From the NCBI GenBank assembly GCA_021613535.1, contig CP075493.1:3162001-3226000 (forward strand): DNA of 64,000 nucleotides. Reading direction: 5' to 3'. The position numbers were made by a program, and so were the translations under genes. Shown here piece by piece: positions 35,995-49,200 of this stretch (positions are counted from its first letter, which is position 1; every line of letters begins with the position of its first letter). The DNA is from Adineta vaga (Eukaryota; Rotifera). Below the pieces are notes generated by a model. It saw only the letters and a program-made list of their open reading frames with translations. It did no database searches and was not told the origin of the DNA.

Positions 35995-36792
35995 ATGAGT
36001 GTCCTATCACTTAAAAACAAAAATGTTTATTTGGATAAAATAAATGAAAGTTTATTAACATTCTTTCGAACGATTGAAAAATTTCAACAGAATCTTAATG
36101 AATTAAGTCAATATGCAAGTGATGCAACTACTCATATTAATGATATTGAAAGAATTCTTCGTAGTAACGAAGATGATGCTGATGATGATGATGGAGATGA
36201 AAATAGTGAACAACAGATGTTATCTGATATGGAAAAAGAATCATTAGCAAGTGGAAAATTATGTGAATTAAATGAAAATTTAAATATTTCAATACGTGAA
36301 CTTCGACAATCTTGGTAAGAATATTATTGAATAGTATCATTCCTGATAATTAAAAAAAATAGGAATACATTGGAAAAAGAAGGGGCAGCTATATCAAAAT
36401 CGATCAATCAATTACCAAAACAGATTCAACTATTCTTAAATACAACGAAAACTGATGCAGATTTCAATGATGTTCATTTTCGAGCTGAGATTACTCACCT
36501 TAGTGAACAATTTCCTCTCATTGGTCAATTCTATCATGAATTGTAAGATGAACATTTTCGTATTTACCTACTTTTTCTCTCGTTCTATAGATGTTTGGAA
36601 ATTCAAGTGATTCTTCTCGATTTATCAAGTTTGAAATCTATTAAACATTTAGCAACTATTCTAGGATTTCTTTCATCTCGATCACTTTCTATATCAGGTA
36701 GATTTTCGTAGAAAGATTTCGTATCTATTCACAATCTTTTTCTTCTAGTTCCTCTTCAGATTATTCGTCAAATACAAATAAAACTGACATAA
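35995..36792 (+). CDS. Unrecognised coiled-coil protein, operon gene 2
   Basis: Exons are 35995-36314, 36363-36542, 36591-36697 and 36749-36792, giving 216 residues. Helical heptad-like stretches (LDKINESLLTFFRTIEKFQ, INDIERILRSNE, LCELNENLNISIRELRQSW) flank an acidic insert (EDDADDDDGDENSE, about residues 58-72). The second half continues as helices with no signal, membrane segment or catalytic motif. It resembles small coiled-coil adaptor subunits in general but no named family is recognised. It sits between PTPMT1 and MICU in a probable operon, so co-expression with mitochondrial proteins is likely. Confidence 0.75.
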
Positions 36793-36793
36793 T

Positions 36794-36804
36794 TTTCATT
36801 TCAG
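36794..36804 (+). promoter_or_regulatory. Probable trans-splice acceptor, operon gene 3
   Basis: The pyrimidine tract ttttcatttcag lies in the 22-nt gap between the coiled-coil gene stop (36792) and the MICU ATG (36815). The short leader left after splicing begins with a minimal ATG-TGA. Confidence 0.6.
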
Positions 36805-36814
36805 ATGTGAGATA

Positions 36815-39358
36815 ATGACGAATTTCTTAATTAAACATTTACGTACAATTGCGATTGCAAGTGCAACATTAACATCATCATATCTCATCTCATACCAAGA
36901 TAATCATCAACTAAGAACTCAATTCCTGTCTTTACTGCGAATTAAAGCTGCTGAATATGTAAGTAAACATGAATATTTTTAATTAATATGAATGTTGTCT
37001 GTCTGTACTTAAGGAACGACGAAATGCAGGAACTGCATTTTCTCGTAATCAAAAGAAAGACATTCGTGTCGTTGACGATGACGACGACGATGATGATGAT
37101 GGCGATGGAAAAGGCAAAGAAAATGATGAGTTAGATAAATCGAATGAACATGTGTCAAATGCACGTGAAAGACGTTTTCGAGAATTTGCTTCTGTAGAAT
37201 ATAACGATGAAATTTATATGGTAAGTTCCTTTTCAAATGATAAATAAATAGTGAAAAAAAAGAATCATTTCATTTTAGACACCAGTGGATTTTCTTGAAT
37301 CAGTAATTACCGAACGACCAAGACGTATGAATCGAAGAATTTTAATTTGAAAAGAGTTCTTGGTTTTTTTTTCTGTTGGTTAGCTCGTATTGGTCGTCGA
37401 CATTTAACCGACGAAAAAGTCGATTCAATCTTGTATAGTACACCACCAAAACATCGAGGATCAAAAAGATTTTTTCGAAATCTTGAAGATGCTGGTAAGT
37501 CTTCAATTACAAATATCATTTCATGTTCATCATATCTTTCACCTTCAGGTTTAATCTCATTTTCGGAATACCTATTTCTTTGGGTGATTCTAACAAGTAA
37601 TTTCAAAACTTATTTTCAATTCATACCGTATTTCCTTTTTTTTGCATAGAACCTCATACACAATTTGAAATAGCATTTGCTATGTTTGATACTGATGGTA
37701 ATGTAGAAAACTTTGATGAATTGAATAAATAAGCAATTCTTAATACCGAGATTAAATTTTTCATGAATCAAGATTATTCCATCTGACAGGCAAAGTTTTT
37801 CTGTCTAATTTTTGTTCGAGTAGTATATACTTAAACGTAGAAGCAATTACCGGAGATTCTTGACACATTGAACGGAAATAAAACTAGGAGTTTTTTTTTT
37901 TCATTTCATCTAGGTAATCAATTGGTTGATAAACATGAATTTCTTGTGGTATAGATAAAAACTGTTTTGTATTGATTTGATATATCATTCTTAATTTAGC
38001 TTGGAAAAGTTATGAGTGATAAACGTATGTTACGTCGAAATGCATCGAAATCATCGATAGATAAAAATACGAATTATCCATATGTAAGTGAATTTCTACA
38101 TATCATTCATTCACTTATTCTTGCTAAATCAATGTTGTAACAAAACAAAACTCTTATACGTTTTCGTATATATCTATATATTTGCATGTATATGTCTTTA
38201 GTTTTTAAAGTCATTCTTCAATATACCGAAGAAGAAGTCAATAAAAACATCATCTATTAAAGAATTAGATGTCGTATGTATGAATGTACATTGTCTATAA
38301 TATAAATAAGAAATATAACTTTTAATTGCACGATTGCGAATTCTTTCATGCTTGATAATAAATTTTACTTGGTTCTTGGAAATTTAACACAAATTTTTAT
38401 TGTTGATATTTATCAGAAATATTCTTTTCATTGTTGTTTTATTTTTAGTTACATGAAAGTGAACAAATGGATACAACGTTACTCTTACATTTCTTCGGCA
38501 AGAATGGTCGAGATACTTTAAATTATACAGAATTTAAACGGTAGACATAGACTAGATGAATATACTGAGTAAAACATTATTATTTGAATAGATTTATGGA
38601 AAATCTACAGATGGAAGTTTTAGAAATTGAATTTTCGGAATTTTCACATGGTTTTAAAACAATATCAGATTTAGATTTTACAGAAATACTCTTACGATAT
38701 ACAGATTTTAATAAAGAAACGAAGAAACAAATTTTAAGAAAGGTCAAAAGAACAGCTGTACAATCAGATGTGTGTAACTTATTCTTTCATTGATGAAATT
38801 TTTATTATTATCTCTCCTATCTCATAGGGCATTACATTTGACCAATATAAACAGTTTTTTACATTTCTTAATAATCTCGAAGAATTTAGTATTGCTATGC
38901 GTTTTCATCAATTATCAAATAAACCAATTTCACATGGTAAATATCAAGAAATTATGAATTTTTGTTTTCTGTATTTGAAATCTATCATTCTAGCTGAATT
39001 TCAACGAGCAGTAAGAATCTCTACAGGTTTTGAACTTGATTCTGACATAATTGGACTTATTTTTCGAATATTTGATGCTGATGATGATCAACATTTGTAA
39101 ATAGAAAATTTTCTTATTTTTCGAATCTTTTTTTCGATCAATTTCTAGGAGTTACGATGAATTTATGGCTGTAATGAAAGATCGTCTTTCTCGTGGTTTT
39201 CAGGTGATATTTTTCTCGCTTAATTTCTAATCTATCAAATCCTATTCATTTTCTTCTAGACTGCCGAACTTTCTGAAACATCTAGTTCAAAATTTGAACA
39301 ATTTAAACATTGTTTTCGAGAACGAGCCAAGTATGACACTTCACCTGCTTTAGATTAG
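36815..39358 (+). CDS. MICU: MICU-family mitochondrial calcium uptake protein
   Basis: About 15 small exons; the first are 36815-36958, 37014-37220, 37279-37324, 37384-37494 and 37549-37596. The N-terminus is basic and hydrophobic, suiting mitochondrial import. It is followed by an acidic Asp run (about residues 69-80). The family core then reads RRFREFASVEYNDEIYMTP, DFLESVITERP, GLISFSEYLFLWVIL. The first EF-hand (MFDTDGNQLVDKHEFLV) and the second (IFDADDDQHLSYDEFM) both have canonical calcium-binding positions and a glutamate at position 12. MICU proteins gate the mitochondrial calcium uniporter from the intermembrane space. Which paralogue (1, 2 or 3) cannot be decided here. Third gene of the probable operon. 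Confidence 0.92.
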
Positions 39359-39833
39359 ATTGACAAAAAAAAACGCCTGTTTAATTATCATTATGTTATG
39401 AAATGCTTCTAGTTATTGCATGTTTGAATCAAAAAAATCGCTCATATATATATATGCATTCTATATATATTCTTTAGAGAATACTAATCGACACATATTA
39501 ATTAACGTTAAATTATCGAAAAATAATAATAAATCACACAAATTCGTTACGATTTTATGTTATATACATGTTTGGCTCAAATACAAAAAAAACTGTGTTT
39601 TTCTTGTTATTTATTCTTTGATATTTCTATGGCTTTTATTTTCTCTAGATCGACAATTAATGAAGAACGAATATGGCTTGCGTTGTGGAAAAAAGAAATC
39701 TTCCTTTAAGTTGTTGCGTTGTCAATTGTTTCTTTCTTTTCTTTTTTTTCTTTAATATTTTATTGCATATATATTTATATACATAAAACCTTTTTGATTG
39801 CTTTGCTTTTCCAGATGAAAACATCTCTTGACA

Positions 39834-40025
39834 ATGAATAATGACTTAAGTATATTACAAGCACCATTTCCTGGCGAAACGTAAGAGAAAACTACGAGAA
39901 AAATACGTTCGTGTAATCGAATTTGTTTTAGTTTGATCGACTCTCAACGAGAAACGAAAACTATCGATATTGAGACATATTTATCATCATCATCGACTTC
40001 ATTATCAGAAATCGACGATGCATAA
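39834..40025 (+). other. Upstream open frame overlapping the RELCH start
   Basis: Two exons (39834-39880 and 39932-40025) encode 46 residues starting MNNDLSILQAPFPGETLIDS. The frame ends at TAA 40023-40025, overlapping the RELCH ATG at 40018 by 8 nt (ATGCATAA). An even shorter ATG (39814, 8 codons) precedes it after a tttccag acceptor. It may regulate RELCH translation, or be the true N-terminus separated by an assembly error. Confidence 0.5.
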
Positions 40026-43000
40026 ACAACATGAACATTTGAATGATACACCAGTTACGACTATAAAAAAGAAACGAACCAAATGGCATATATATGATAC
40101 AGTTGCAAAATTTTTATTAAAAAATCGATTTTATTTAACAGCTTTGGAATTTTATACTGAATTATTAGAAAATGGATATGATTTACCTCGTTTACGTGAA
40201 TATTTTTCTAATCCAGCAAATTTCGAAGGTTCATCATCAACAACGATAACGAAGCAATCATCATTTATGCGAAATCTTAGTCATTATGCTGATGATTCTG
40301 TTTCACTTGGAGGCGGTGGTGGAAATGGAGATTATCTTTGTCGAACATCAAGTAGTCAAACATTTGATTCAACTTCAATTGATAATATTACACGATATTC
40401 AGAAGATATCGACTGGAATAATGGAAATGGTGTTGGAGGACCAATATCCGGTGCTGGTGGAGGTGGAGAATTAAAATTTAATGATGAACGTGTCGCAGTT
40501 CTAGAATTTGAACTACGAAAAGCACGTGATACAATACAAGAATTAAGACAAACATTAACTTTTGATTCGACAGATGATCAACAACAACATCATCATAAAA
40601 AATCTGAAGAAAGAAATGGAAAATATCAAGGTAAATAGAATATATGATTGTTTTTCTTCTATTCATTATTTCATTTAGTTCATCCATTTTCATCGACAAT
40701 ATCCCAAAATATTCTTCCATCTGGATTAACAGTTCGTCCATTTGAACGTCGTGCATTGAATTATTTAATCAATGAATATCTTCTTACAAATAATTATAAA
40801 GTAACCAGTGTTACATTCGGTGAAGAAAATGATACATCCGATTTAGAAGATTGGGATAGTGTTGGTTTAAATTGTTCTCGACCACCTGATTTAAATCAAT
40901 TATATCGTTGGTATTGTCATCAATTGAATGTTGATAATGAAAAGCCAACACAAGAAGATTTTTCTATGTTTATCAATTTTGATGAAAATCTTCATGATGA
41001 TTATAAAAATTTAAAAGTCACTGAACAACAAATGGTTTGTGAGATAGACATGTATAGTTTCCTATGAAGAGAATCTTTTCTATTTTAGCAACTTAATCTA
41101 GTCGAATATGATAAAAGAATCAAACACATCGAAGAAGAAAAACGTAATCTCAACGAAGAAATCCATTCTTTACAGCATGAAAAGAAAAATCTTCTTATTC
41201 AATTACAAACTTTACAAAATCGTTTACTAACCGATGAATCATCTTCTGAAATGAAAATCGATGATACTACACAATTAAATTCTTCTCGGCATGTTCCACA
41301 AGTATTTCGACGTATCTTCGAAAAACAAACTTTATCTTATAATATCAATGATGATAAACATGATGAAGAAATCGAATTAAATCATGATCTTGAACAAAAA
41401 ACATATGAAGATATCATTCATGAATTGAATACACTTTCACTTGATCAACATGATTTATTAGATTTAATTGTGCGAACGGTAACAAAAATAAGTTTACATT
41501 TAAATGGTTACAAAAAATTAGTAAGTTCATTGACAAAATGTTTAATCATTCGAATTTAATATTCTTTTAGGAACTTGTACCTTTGACAATCTGTACATCG
41601 ATATTACATCCGAAACATACAGAACGTGATCGTCTTTTGAAAACATTATTTAATCTTTATAAAAAACCATCATACAATCAACGACAAGTTTTACTTCATG
41701 CTTGTCTTTGTTTTGCAAAACAGAGTGGTCCAGTACGTGTTCATGCAGAACTTTTACCACAATGTTGGGAAAATTTAAATAATAAACTTGATGAAAGACG
41801 TTGTCTTGTTGCAGAAGCATGTGGAATATTAACACCACATCTACCGGTAATTATCAATATAGAAATAAATGATTATTATTAGTTTTCTTTTATCTACTAG
41901 CAAGATATTCGTGTAAGTTTAATCTTTTCCATGTTACAACAAATGCTTGCCGAAGATAAATGTGATCAAGTACGATCTGTATGTAGTAAAAGTCTTGCAA
42001 TGGTTATCAATGAAATTGATGATGAATCTCGATTATCTTCAGTAAGATTGTTTTGTTTTTTAAATTAACAAAAAAAAAAATAGAATGAATATCGTTTTTC
42101 TTTCTATTAAAGTGTATTGAATTACTTGATCGATGTTTATCTGATACGTTCGATGTAGTACAATCAACTAAACAATATCTATTACCAGCAATTGCTATGT
42201 GGTGTCTTGAATTGAATAAAATTTCTCATGTTTTTATTGAACATTATTTAGTTAAACTTGAATCACTTGTACAGGTTAATTTAATTTGTCTTACTTCTAC
42301 TATAGAAAAATAACTTGTTCTATCTTTTCTTTAGAATATTCCAAATTCATCAGCAATTGATAATCAACGTTTTAATCAATTAATTCATATCTTAACAGAT
42401 TTGATTGTATTTTTGTTTGCATCAGCTTTGAAAACTATGATACTATCAGATGAACTTCCTTCAACGACATCAATATCAAGAATCTTACCGGATTCGACAT
42501 CATCTGAATTCTATCAATTTCATGTGATTTTATCACCGATTAGTGAAAAATTACTTCATCATTATGATCAATGTGCAATGAATGGTGAATTTCCCTTTCC
42601 CGAACAGATTCATGCTTGTCTGGATAGTTTGTAAGAGTAAAGAAAACTATTTGAATTCATTTTGATGAATTTATGATTTAGTTTAAAACGTTCATTTGAT
42701 ACGATGGCATTTATTGATATTATGAATGGAAAATTAATTCACGCATGTAGTGATTTTATTAAAATGATCGGTCGATATTTTGGAAGAAATTTTTGGAAAT
42801 TAAAAGTAAGTTACAAACCATCAGATCAATATCATCTTCAAGAATTATATAGATCAAACCATTGTATTTTACATCCAATCCTCCTATACTTCAAGATGAT
42901 GGTGTTCGTAAAGGTAAATATTGTTTACTATTTTTAATGTTTCATGTAAGATTTGTATTTATTTAGAAGCTCCATTTGTTCTCTATGCCACCGGTGTTTT

Positions 43001-44263
43001 ATGTTCTTGGACAACAGAACAAGAACAAGCTGAATTAACTCAATACATATACGATGCACTTCTTCTTGTAGCTAATCAAAAACTATCGATAAATACATTG
43101 CAAGCGATATATGCAGAAATTGGGTATATCATAATTTTGTTCATTCATATATTTTTAAAAGTTGAACATAACATATTTGCAGATCTGATACAAATTTTCA
43201 AGATAATTTATTGAATATTCTTCGTGATTCTTTAACAAATAATAATTCTCAAATTCGTTTGTATATTTTACAATTGTTCTATGTAAGTCTTTCGAAAATT
43301 ATAATTAATTCGTTTTCATATATTTGTCTAGATTATATTATCTCTTGTTGACCATTCAATAATATCTCACAAGATCTTGCCTGCGTTAATTACGCTTGCA
43401 TCTGATGAAGATATGTACGTGTCGATATAGATTGAATAAACGAGTTTTTCATATATTTTATTTTTTCATAGAACTGTACGGACAGCAACTATACCGGTAT
43501 TTGGATCAATTATTGTTCAATGTTCAGAACCTGAAGTAAGATATTGATTAAAGTTTTACGTGAATGTCTAAATAACCTAAATTTGTTTACTTTTCTTCGA
43601 TTAGATCTTAGAACGAGTTTATGCTCAATTTCAAATGTTTGACAAGTAAAATTTCGACAATTCTGATCTATTCCTAGTTGTACTATGATATATTTAGTGA
43701 TGCAAGCTTTCGTGATGAACATCGTGTTCAAAGTGAATTTATTAAAACATTTACGCAAATTGCGCCACAAGCGGAAAGTAAATTTCGTGAAGATTTTATA
43801 CTTCCGTTTTTGGCTCTAATCGCTTCTCAAAATTCTCAACAACAATCTGAACGTGGCCAAGCTAAACGTTTAGAAATAGCTACTTATTTATTTGAAGCTT
43901 ACAGTGCATTATCATGTTGTTTTCATTCGGGTCAATCCATATTAAATAGTTTTCTTCCTGGTCTTTATTGTTTACGCGTGGATTTTGCGCAATTACGACC
44001 TGATAGTGTTGCTGTTTTGGATTCAATTATTAAAGATCTTGAACATAAACTTGAACAACACCGACAGGATAGGTTTGTTAGAAAGATTTTTCTTTTTTTT
44101 TGGGAGGGAAAACAATAAGACTATTTTCCTTTGATTTAGTTCATTATTAATCGGTGGTGCAGCTCTCAATCAAGAAAATATTCGAGGACGAATGCTCAAA
44201 GGTTTAACCAATATTCGTGATTCAACAGAGAAATTAACTTATCGATTTATGAAAAAGAAATAG
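40018..44263 (+). CDS. RELCH: RELCH (LisH, coiled coil, HEAT repeats; KIAA1468)
   Basis: Many exons, beginning 40018-40630, 40679-41034 and 41089-41520. The N-terminus carries the LisH-like stretch FYLTALEFYTELLENGYDLPRLREYFSNPANFE. A Gly/Ser-rich linker leads to RYSEDIDWNN and the coiled coil VAVLEFELRKARDTIQELRQ. A second LisH-type part follows (RALNYLINEYLLTNNYKVTSVTF, PPDLNQLYRWY), then a coiled coil and an alpha-helical HEAT array (HTERDRLLKTLFNLYKKP, VHAELLPQCWENLN, RFRDEF-like segments, LFEAYSALSCCF, FLPGLYCLRVD). The order of conserved blocks follows the vertebrate protein, which acts in Rab11/OSBP-linked cholesterol transfer between recycling endosomes and the trans-Golgi. The main frame is closed upstream by a stop, so 40018 is the first usable ATG. 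Confidence 0.9.
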
Positions 44264-44761
44264 ATATATATTTTCCTGAGCTTTAATGATCAAATTGCAA
44301 TGTTTTATTTCAATAATACTCACATGACATATATATATCCACACCCGTTTTCTTTGAAATGCTAATGTTTTTCTTTGTATCTCTGTATATTTGTGTTAAA
44401 TTTCTTCTTCTTTTTCTTTCTTCCTATGAAGATGCGTATTTATAAGAACGACAACGGAAGATTAATCTCAAGCATTCCCTTCACTAATCAATTCAAATAA
44501 ATATCTTATGACAATATAATATTGCAAAAATAATATTTTTCAATCTAAAAGCATGTCACAATGAGAAAAGATATAAACTACAAGTAGTAGGATTGATTGC
44601 GTAGAATAAATCATTAATATGAGATTGTTAAAAGAAAACATATAGTAGAACTCTTCGATACAATGGAATGTCAGCAAAAACACTGTATCTTTACTATTTG
44701 AAGAATGTACAATGATAACAATTAATGTCTAGTTTATTTCAAGATATTAGGTCAGTAGATT
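44264..44761. other. Convergent 3' region
   Basis: Short AT-rich spacer between the stops of RELCH and the oxygenase gene; AATAAA-like sequences lie near 44310 and 44497. No gene is seen. Confidence 0.5.
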
Positions 44762-45823
44762 TTAACTATTATTATTCGTTTCGGTACCATCGATCGTTTT
44801 ATATAATTCTGAATAATTATGTGACAATAGATTTCTTAAATGTTGACCATATGTTTGTGGTTCATAATTAGGTTTTTTTCCGACAGGACACCATCGTGTT
44901 CCTAGATCATGAGTATCGATAGGAAAATCCAATTGAGGATCCCAGAAGAAAACAATCGAATATCGATCACGACCAGAACGATTGATAACACGATGAGGAG
45001 TGGCTCGAAGACAATCATTAGTCCATTTTGAGGCACTATCTCCAAGATTAATTAAAAACGCTGTTTCACCATTGGATGATCTCATAGTTGGAGCTGGTAT
45101 CCATTCACCATGCGATGTTTTTACTTCTAAACCACCAACATCATCTTGAGCAAGAATCGTCATAAAACCATGATCACAATGTGGCGCACTACCAAAAACA
45201 CCTTCAGGCACTGGTGAAGGTTGTGGCGGATAATGAAGCATACGTAAACCGATCGATGGCCTTTGAAAATGTGAAGCAAATCGATTAAAATCAGTTTCAC
45301 TAGCAGCAAAAAAGACTTTGGTTAATTCTAAAGCTAATCTCTCTAGTTGATGATAATATGCTAGAACAGCTTCACGAAATTCAGGTATGCCTTGTGGCCA
45401 TTGATTTGGACCTTGTAAATAACGATTGTATAGTTCTTCTTCTTTTAAATCAGCTGGTCCTTCAAAGTGTTCATGATTGATAATAAATGATTCACTTTGA
45501 TTGGGAGCTTTAACAGCTGCTTTTGTATCTTCAACTAAAACACCTTTTGATGTTGATTCCGATTTAACTTGATATGAGGCTAATGGAAGATATCCTCGAT
45601 GCCATTGATTTAAACGAATCTTATTCTTTTCATCCAATGGTAAAGCATGAAAACGACGATGTTGAGCGAATACTTCAGTAATGATTGATTCTGGTATACG
45701 ATGATTAATAATATAGGCAAAGCCAATTTCCTGGAATGCATAAAGAAATTCTTCCGTAACTTTAGATAAACTGGCAGATGATGAATCCCATAGCGGACTA
45801 AGATCAATTATTGGAATAGTCAT
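44762..45823 (-). CDS. Intronless 2-oxoglutarate/Fe(II) oxygenase, isopenicillin-N-synthase type
   Basis: Single exon of 353 residues starting MTIPIIDLSPLW, the typical N-terminal strand of this superfamily. The iron triad is complete: His215 and Asp217 in APHCDHGFMTIL, and His277 in ATPHRVINRS. The 2-oxoglutarate arginine/serine pair is in RYSIVFFWDP (287/289). GFAYIINHRIP near residue 34 is the usual DIOX_N motif. I chose 45823 rather than the farther ATG (45928) because tattttcag directly precedes it. Related enzymes in fungi, plants and bacteria act on small molecules; the substrate here is unknown. Lack of introns and the fungal/plant-like family make it a horizontal-transfer candidate, though codon use looks local. 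Confidence 0.88.
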   Translation of the reverse strand: MTIPIIDLSPLWDSSSASLSKVTEEFLYAFQEIGFAYIINHRIPESIITEVFAQHRRFHALPLDEKNKIRLNQWHRGYLPLASYQVKSESTSKGVLVEDTKAAVKAPNQSESFIINHEHFEGPADLKEEELYNRYLQGPNQWPQGIPEFREAVLAYYHQLERLALELTKVFFAASETDFNRFASHFQRPSIGLRMLHYPPQPSPVPEGVFGSAPHCDHGFMTILAQDDVGGLEVKTSHGEWIPAPTMRSSNGETAFLINLGDSASKWTNDCLRATPHRVINRSGRDRYSIVFFWDPQLDFPIDTHDLGTRWCPVGKKPNYEPQTYGQHLRNLLSHNYSELYKTIDGTETNNNS

Positions 45824-46203
45824 CTGAAAATATACATACTTCTGTACGTTGATCATATGATCACAACGAACTGATTTATTCATATTCTTTCTTCTCGCGA
45901 TAGAATTAGTTGTAGAGTCTGTTGACAAGATTTTCGATTAATTGCAGATAGGATAATTATATTTGTTCAAGCTTTATATTTCATTTTGTACAAACATAAA
46001 ATATTTCTATGGTCAGAATTGGTCACTATTGCTATCATAAAATGACGTCATTATACAAAAAGAAAAGGAAGAGAGAGAAAGATAGAACAAAATATTATGC
46101 GTGAGTAAAAAGGATTCGAATAATGCACATAAATATGACGAAAAAAGGTTCTGAATAAATTCATCCAAAAACGGTACAAATCAAAAACATTTTCTTTCGA
46201 TAA

Positions 46204-49200
46204 TTATGAAATTTTGCATATATCTACATTTGTATTCAGATTCGAATCAATCGCATCTGATTGTTGAACAGCAGCAGCGTTGAATAAATAATTGATAATC
46301 ACTCGGATCATATATCCGGTTGAACCGCCTACAAGACTAATAGGAAGATTATAGAAATCTGGATAGGAATCTTTTGAATTTGTTTGTTGTTGAAATAATT
46401 TGACTGCTTCATTGATCAGATAGTCAACATCTAGTGGTCGAGTAAATCGTAGTTCATCGTTACGTTTAAGAAGTACATTGACTGCTTCGAACATCTAAAT
46501 ATTTCAAGAGATTTAAAAAAAGATTTGTAAATCAGATTTTCTCGTACCTCGACAACGAGACAACGATAAGCAGGATCAGCTATTCGACTAAGCATTTCTT
46601 CAATTTTTAACGAAAAATTCAATTCATAATCTGTCATATCAGATAATGTTGGTTGCTAAACAAACAAAGTAAATATCTTTCGTTTTCTATCATCTGGCCA
46701 TTCTTACTTGTGGTAGGAAAATACCGCATAGTTTTATTCCACCCGGTGTTCGTTCAAGTATAGACCAAACATGTTCATAAAAATGTACTGGTACACGAGA
46801 TAATGCTCCGTCCAGTTGTCTCTTTTGAAATGATGATCTAATGAGATAATAGAATAATCTTTTTTTTTCCTTCTCATTTAAAAACTTTACCGTTGTTCAC
46901 CATCACCAGTTTGCTGTGTTGTTAAAACATATTCTAATATTTGTTTCATATGATTCGGTGAGATTACATTTAATGTCTAAATCATGAAAGAAAAACGTAT
47001 CGGATAAGAGATTTATCAAAAAGCGTAAGTAAAAAAATATTACCACTGTTTCATCTGAATCAGTTCGAATATGTGCTAGACCAAGTTTGATTGCTTCTAA
47101 CATCCATCTATTAGACGATAGATTGATCAGAATGGAAACTAATAGAAAAGAATGATCTTACCCTAGTCGAATTTTGAGAATACCATTAAACAATTGCTAG
47201 AAAAGATAGGATACATATATAGAAATCATATCATGTTTGATAGAATTAACGAACGGGATATGTATTCATGAATACAGCGACATTGACGAGAACTTCTTGA
47301 AGTAGAACAGCATGAAATACACTTCGACCAAATATACTATCACTATAAAGAATTTTGAAAATTTCGTTCGGACGTATCTAATAAAGGAAAGATTTGAATC
47401 GATATAGAAAAATTTATTCAGATTTATATAAATACCGGCTTATCAATCACTGTTTCTTCGTAACCAAAAATCCCTAGAGTGACCTGAAAATTAACGATAA
47501 ATGAAGAACAAATCAATAACATTGTCAATAAAACAACACATACGATTTTTCCACGGACAAGTAGATTTGTAACTGCTGGAGCTAAACTGTCGATCATTTT
47601 ATGTAAGAGACTCGATACAAAACGAGTTACTGCCCTGAAAAAAACGAAACATTGGAAATAATTTTGCAATAATTTTATATTCATACCAATCTTGAAATGT
47701 TCCAGCTTCTTTCATTAAATGTTCTAAATGAGTTTTCACACGATAATTCTCTCGAATCATATAATCAAGACCACCATGTTTATATAATTCATATGTAGCT
47801 AATGTATGTTTTTTCAATGTACCAATATGAACATCAGTATTACATATAAAATCACGAATTTCTGCTTCATCTAAATTTTGAAATTCCTACAAAATCAATC
47901 ACTAGAGTCAGAACTGATAATATCAAAGTGGATACTTACATGATGAAGATAATCAATATCCTCACTAAGAGCAGGTGCTTTGACAACATCTGTCAAAGAT
48001 TTATAATGACTAGTATCGTTAGTATTTTTATTTTCAGCTACGGCAACAGATTCCCATTCGATCGTTGGACAATCTGACGTATTCAAAAAATCAAGATGTT
48101 CGATGCAAGCACTAGATATTGCTGTCTAACAGAGAAAAACAATATTTTACTGAATTCATTTGAGATTTAGAGATGAAAAATCATACTTGTAAACGTTCGA
48201 GTCGTACGAATATACTTGATGAAAGTTTGCCTTGACGAATTTGAGTCAATAATTCTAAGAGATCAGACTTTTGCGTTCCACTATAAAATAAATAACTTCA
48301 AAGAAAAGTTCGGCACAAAAAATATCTCTCTTTTACCGAAGATGCCGTTCACGTAGCATCATTACGTAGATCGGTCGACCTTTCAAACGCCAACATTTTG
48401 TAATAAATTCCAAATCACTCTACATAAACAGATCTCTCTACGAAATTCTGTTTTAAATAATAAACAAAAGTAGTCTTACACGAATATTATCCAATAGTAA
48501 GGTCATATCACTTGACATATAGAAGTCCGTTGTTTCAAAGGTTAATGGATAACATAAAACTGTCTTTGAACTAATTCGATAGACCTAGAAATTCATGATT
48601 AATTAATTCATCAAACAAAGTAGAGCTATTTTCTTACTTTACATGTACCTAAAACACCAAATGGTCGTACTGGACGTCCACTAAAACCAAGTTTTTTATT
48701 GACACCTAAATTTGCATATGCCTGACAAAGAAATGAATACAAAATTAGTTGTCTTGCAATTGATAAACATACTTTAACTAATTCTGCAGGTGGCCAAATT
48801 AGAAGCGGTTCGATTTGTTTTGGTGTTTGAGTTTGAATTCCATATGTTGCTAAAACTTGTTGTAAACGAACTGATTCTGATATAGCAACAACTTGAATGA
48901 CTAGATCAGAAAAAGTAACCTAAATAAATAAGATTTACTTCGAATTCATATGATATTTTATTCATTTACATTAGATATCATCGATCCACTTGTTGCTTTT
49001 CCTGAATCATATGATTGATTTGTTACTGTTTTTGGTATATTCAATGAATATTGATAACGAGATGAATCCTAAATAGAATAGAATTTCAAAGAAAGAATAA
49101 TGAAAGAGATTGTTTTTACTTGTATAGATGAATATCTTGAATTCGATTTTGGTCGATCACATGGAGGTAAATAACGTCGTAAAGGATCGAGATCAGTCGT

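Noticed and set aside
37347-37649. Separate 100-residue gene inside MICU
   Set aside because: It consists of MICU exons 4 and 5 read through their introns.
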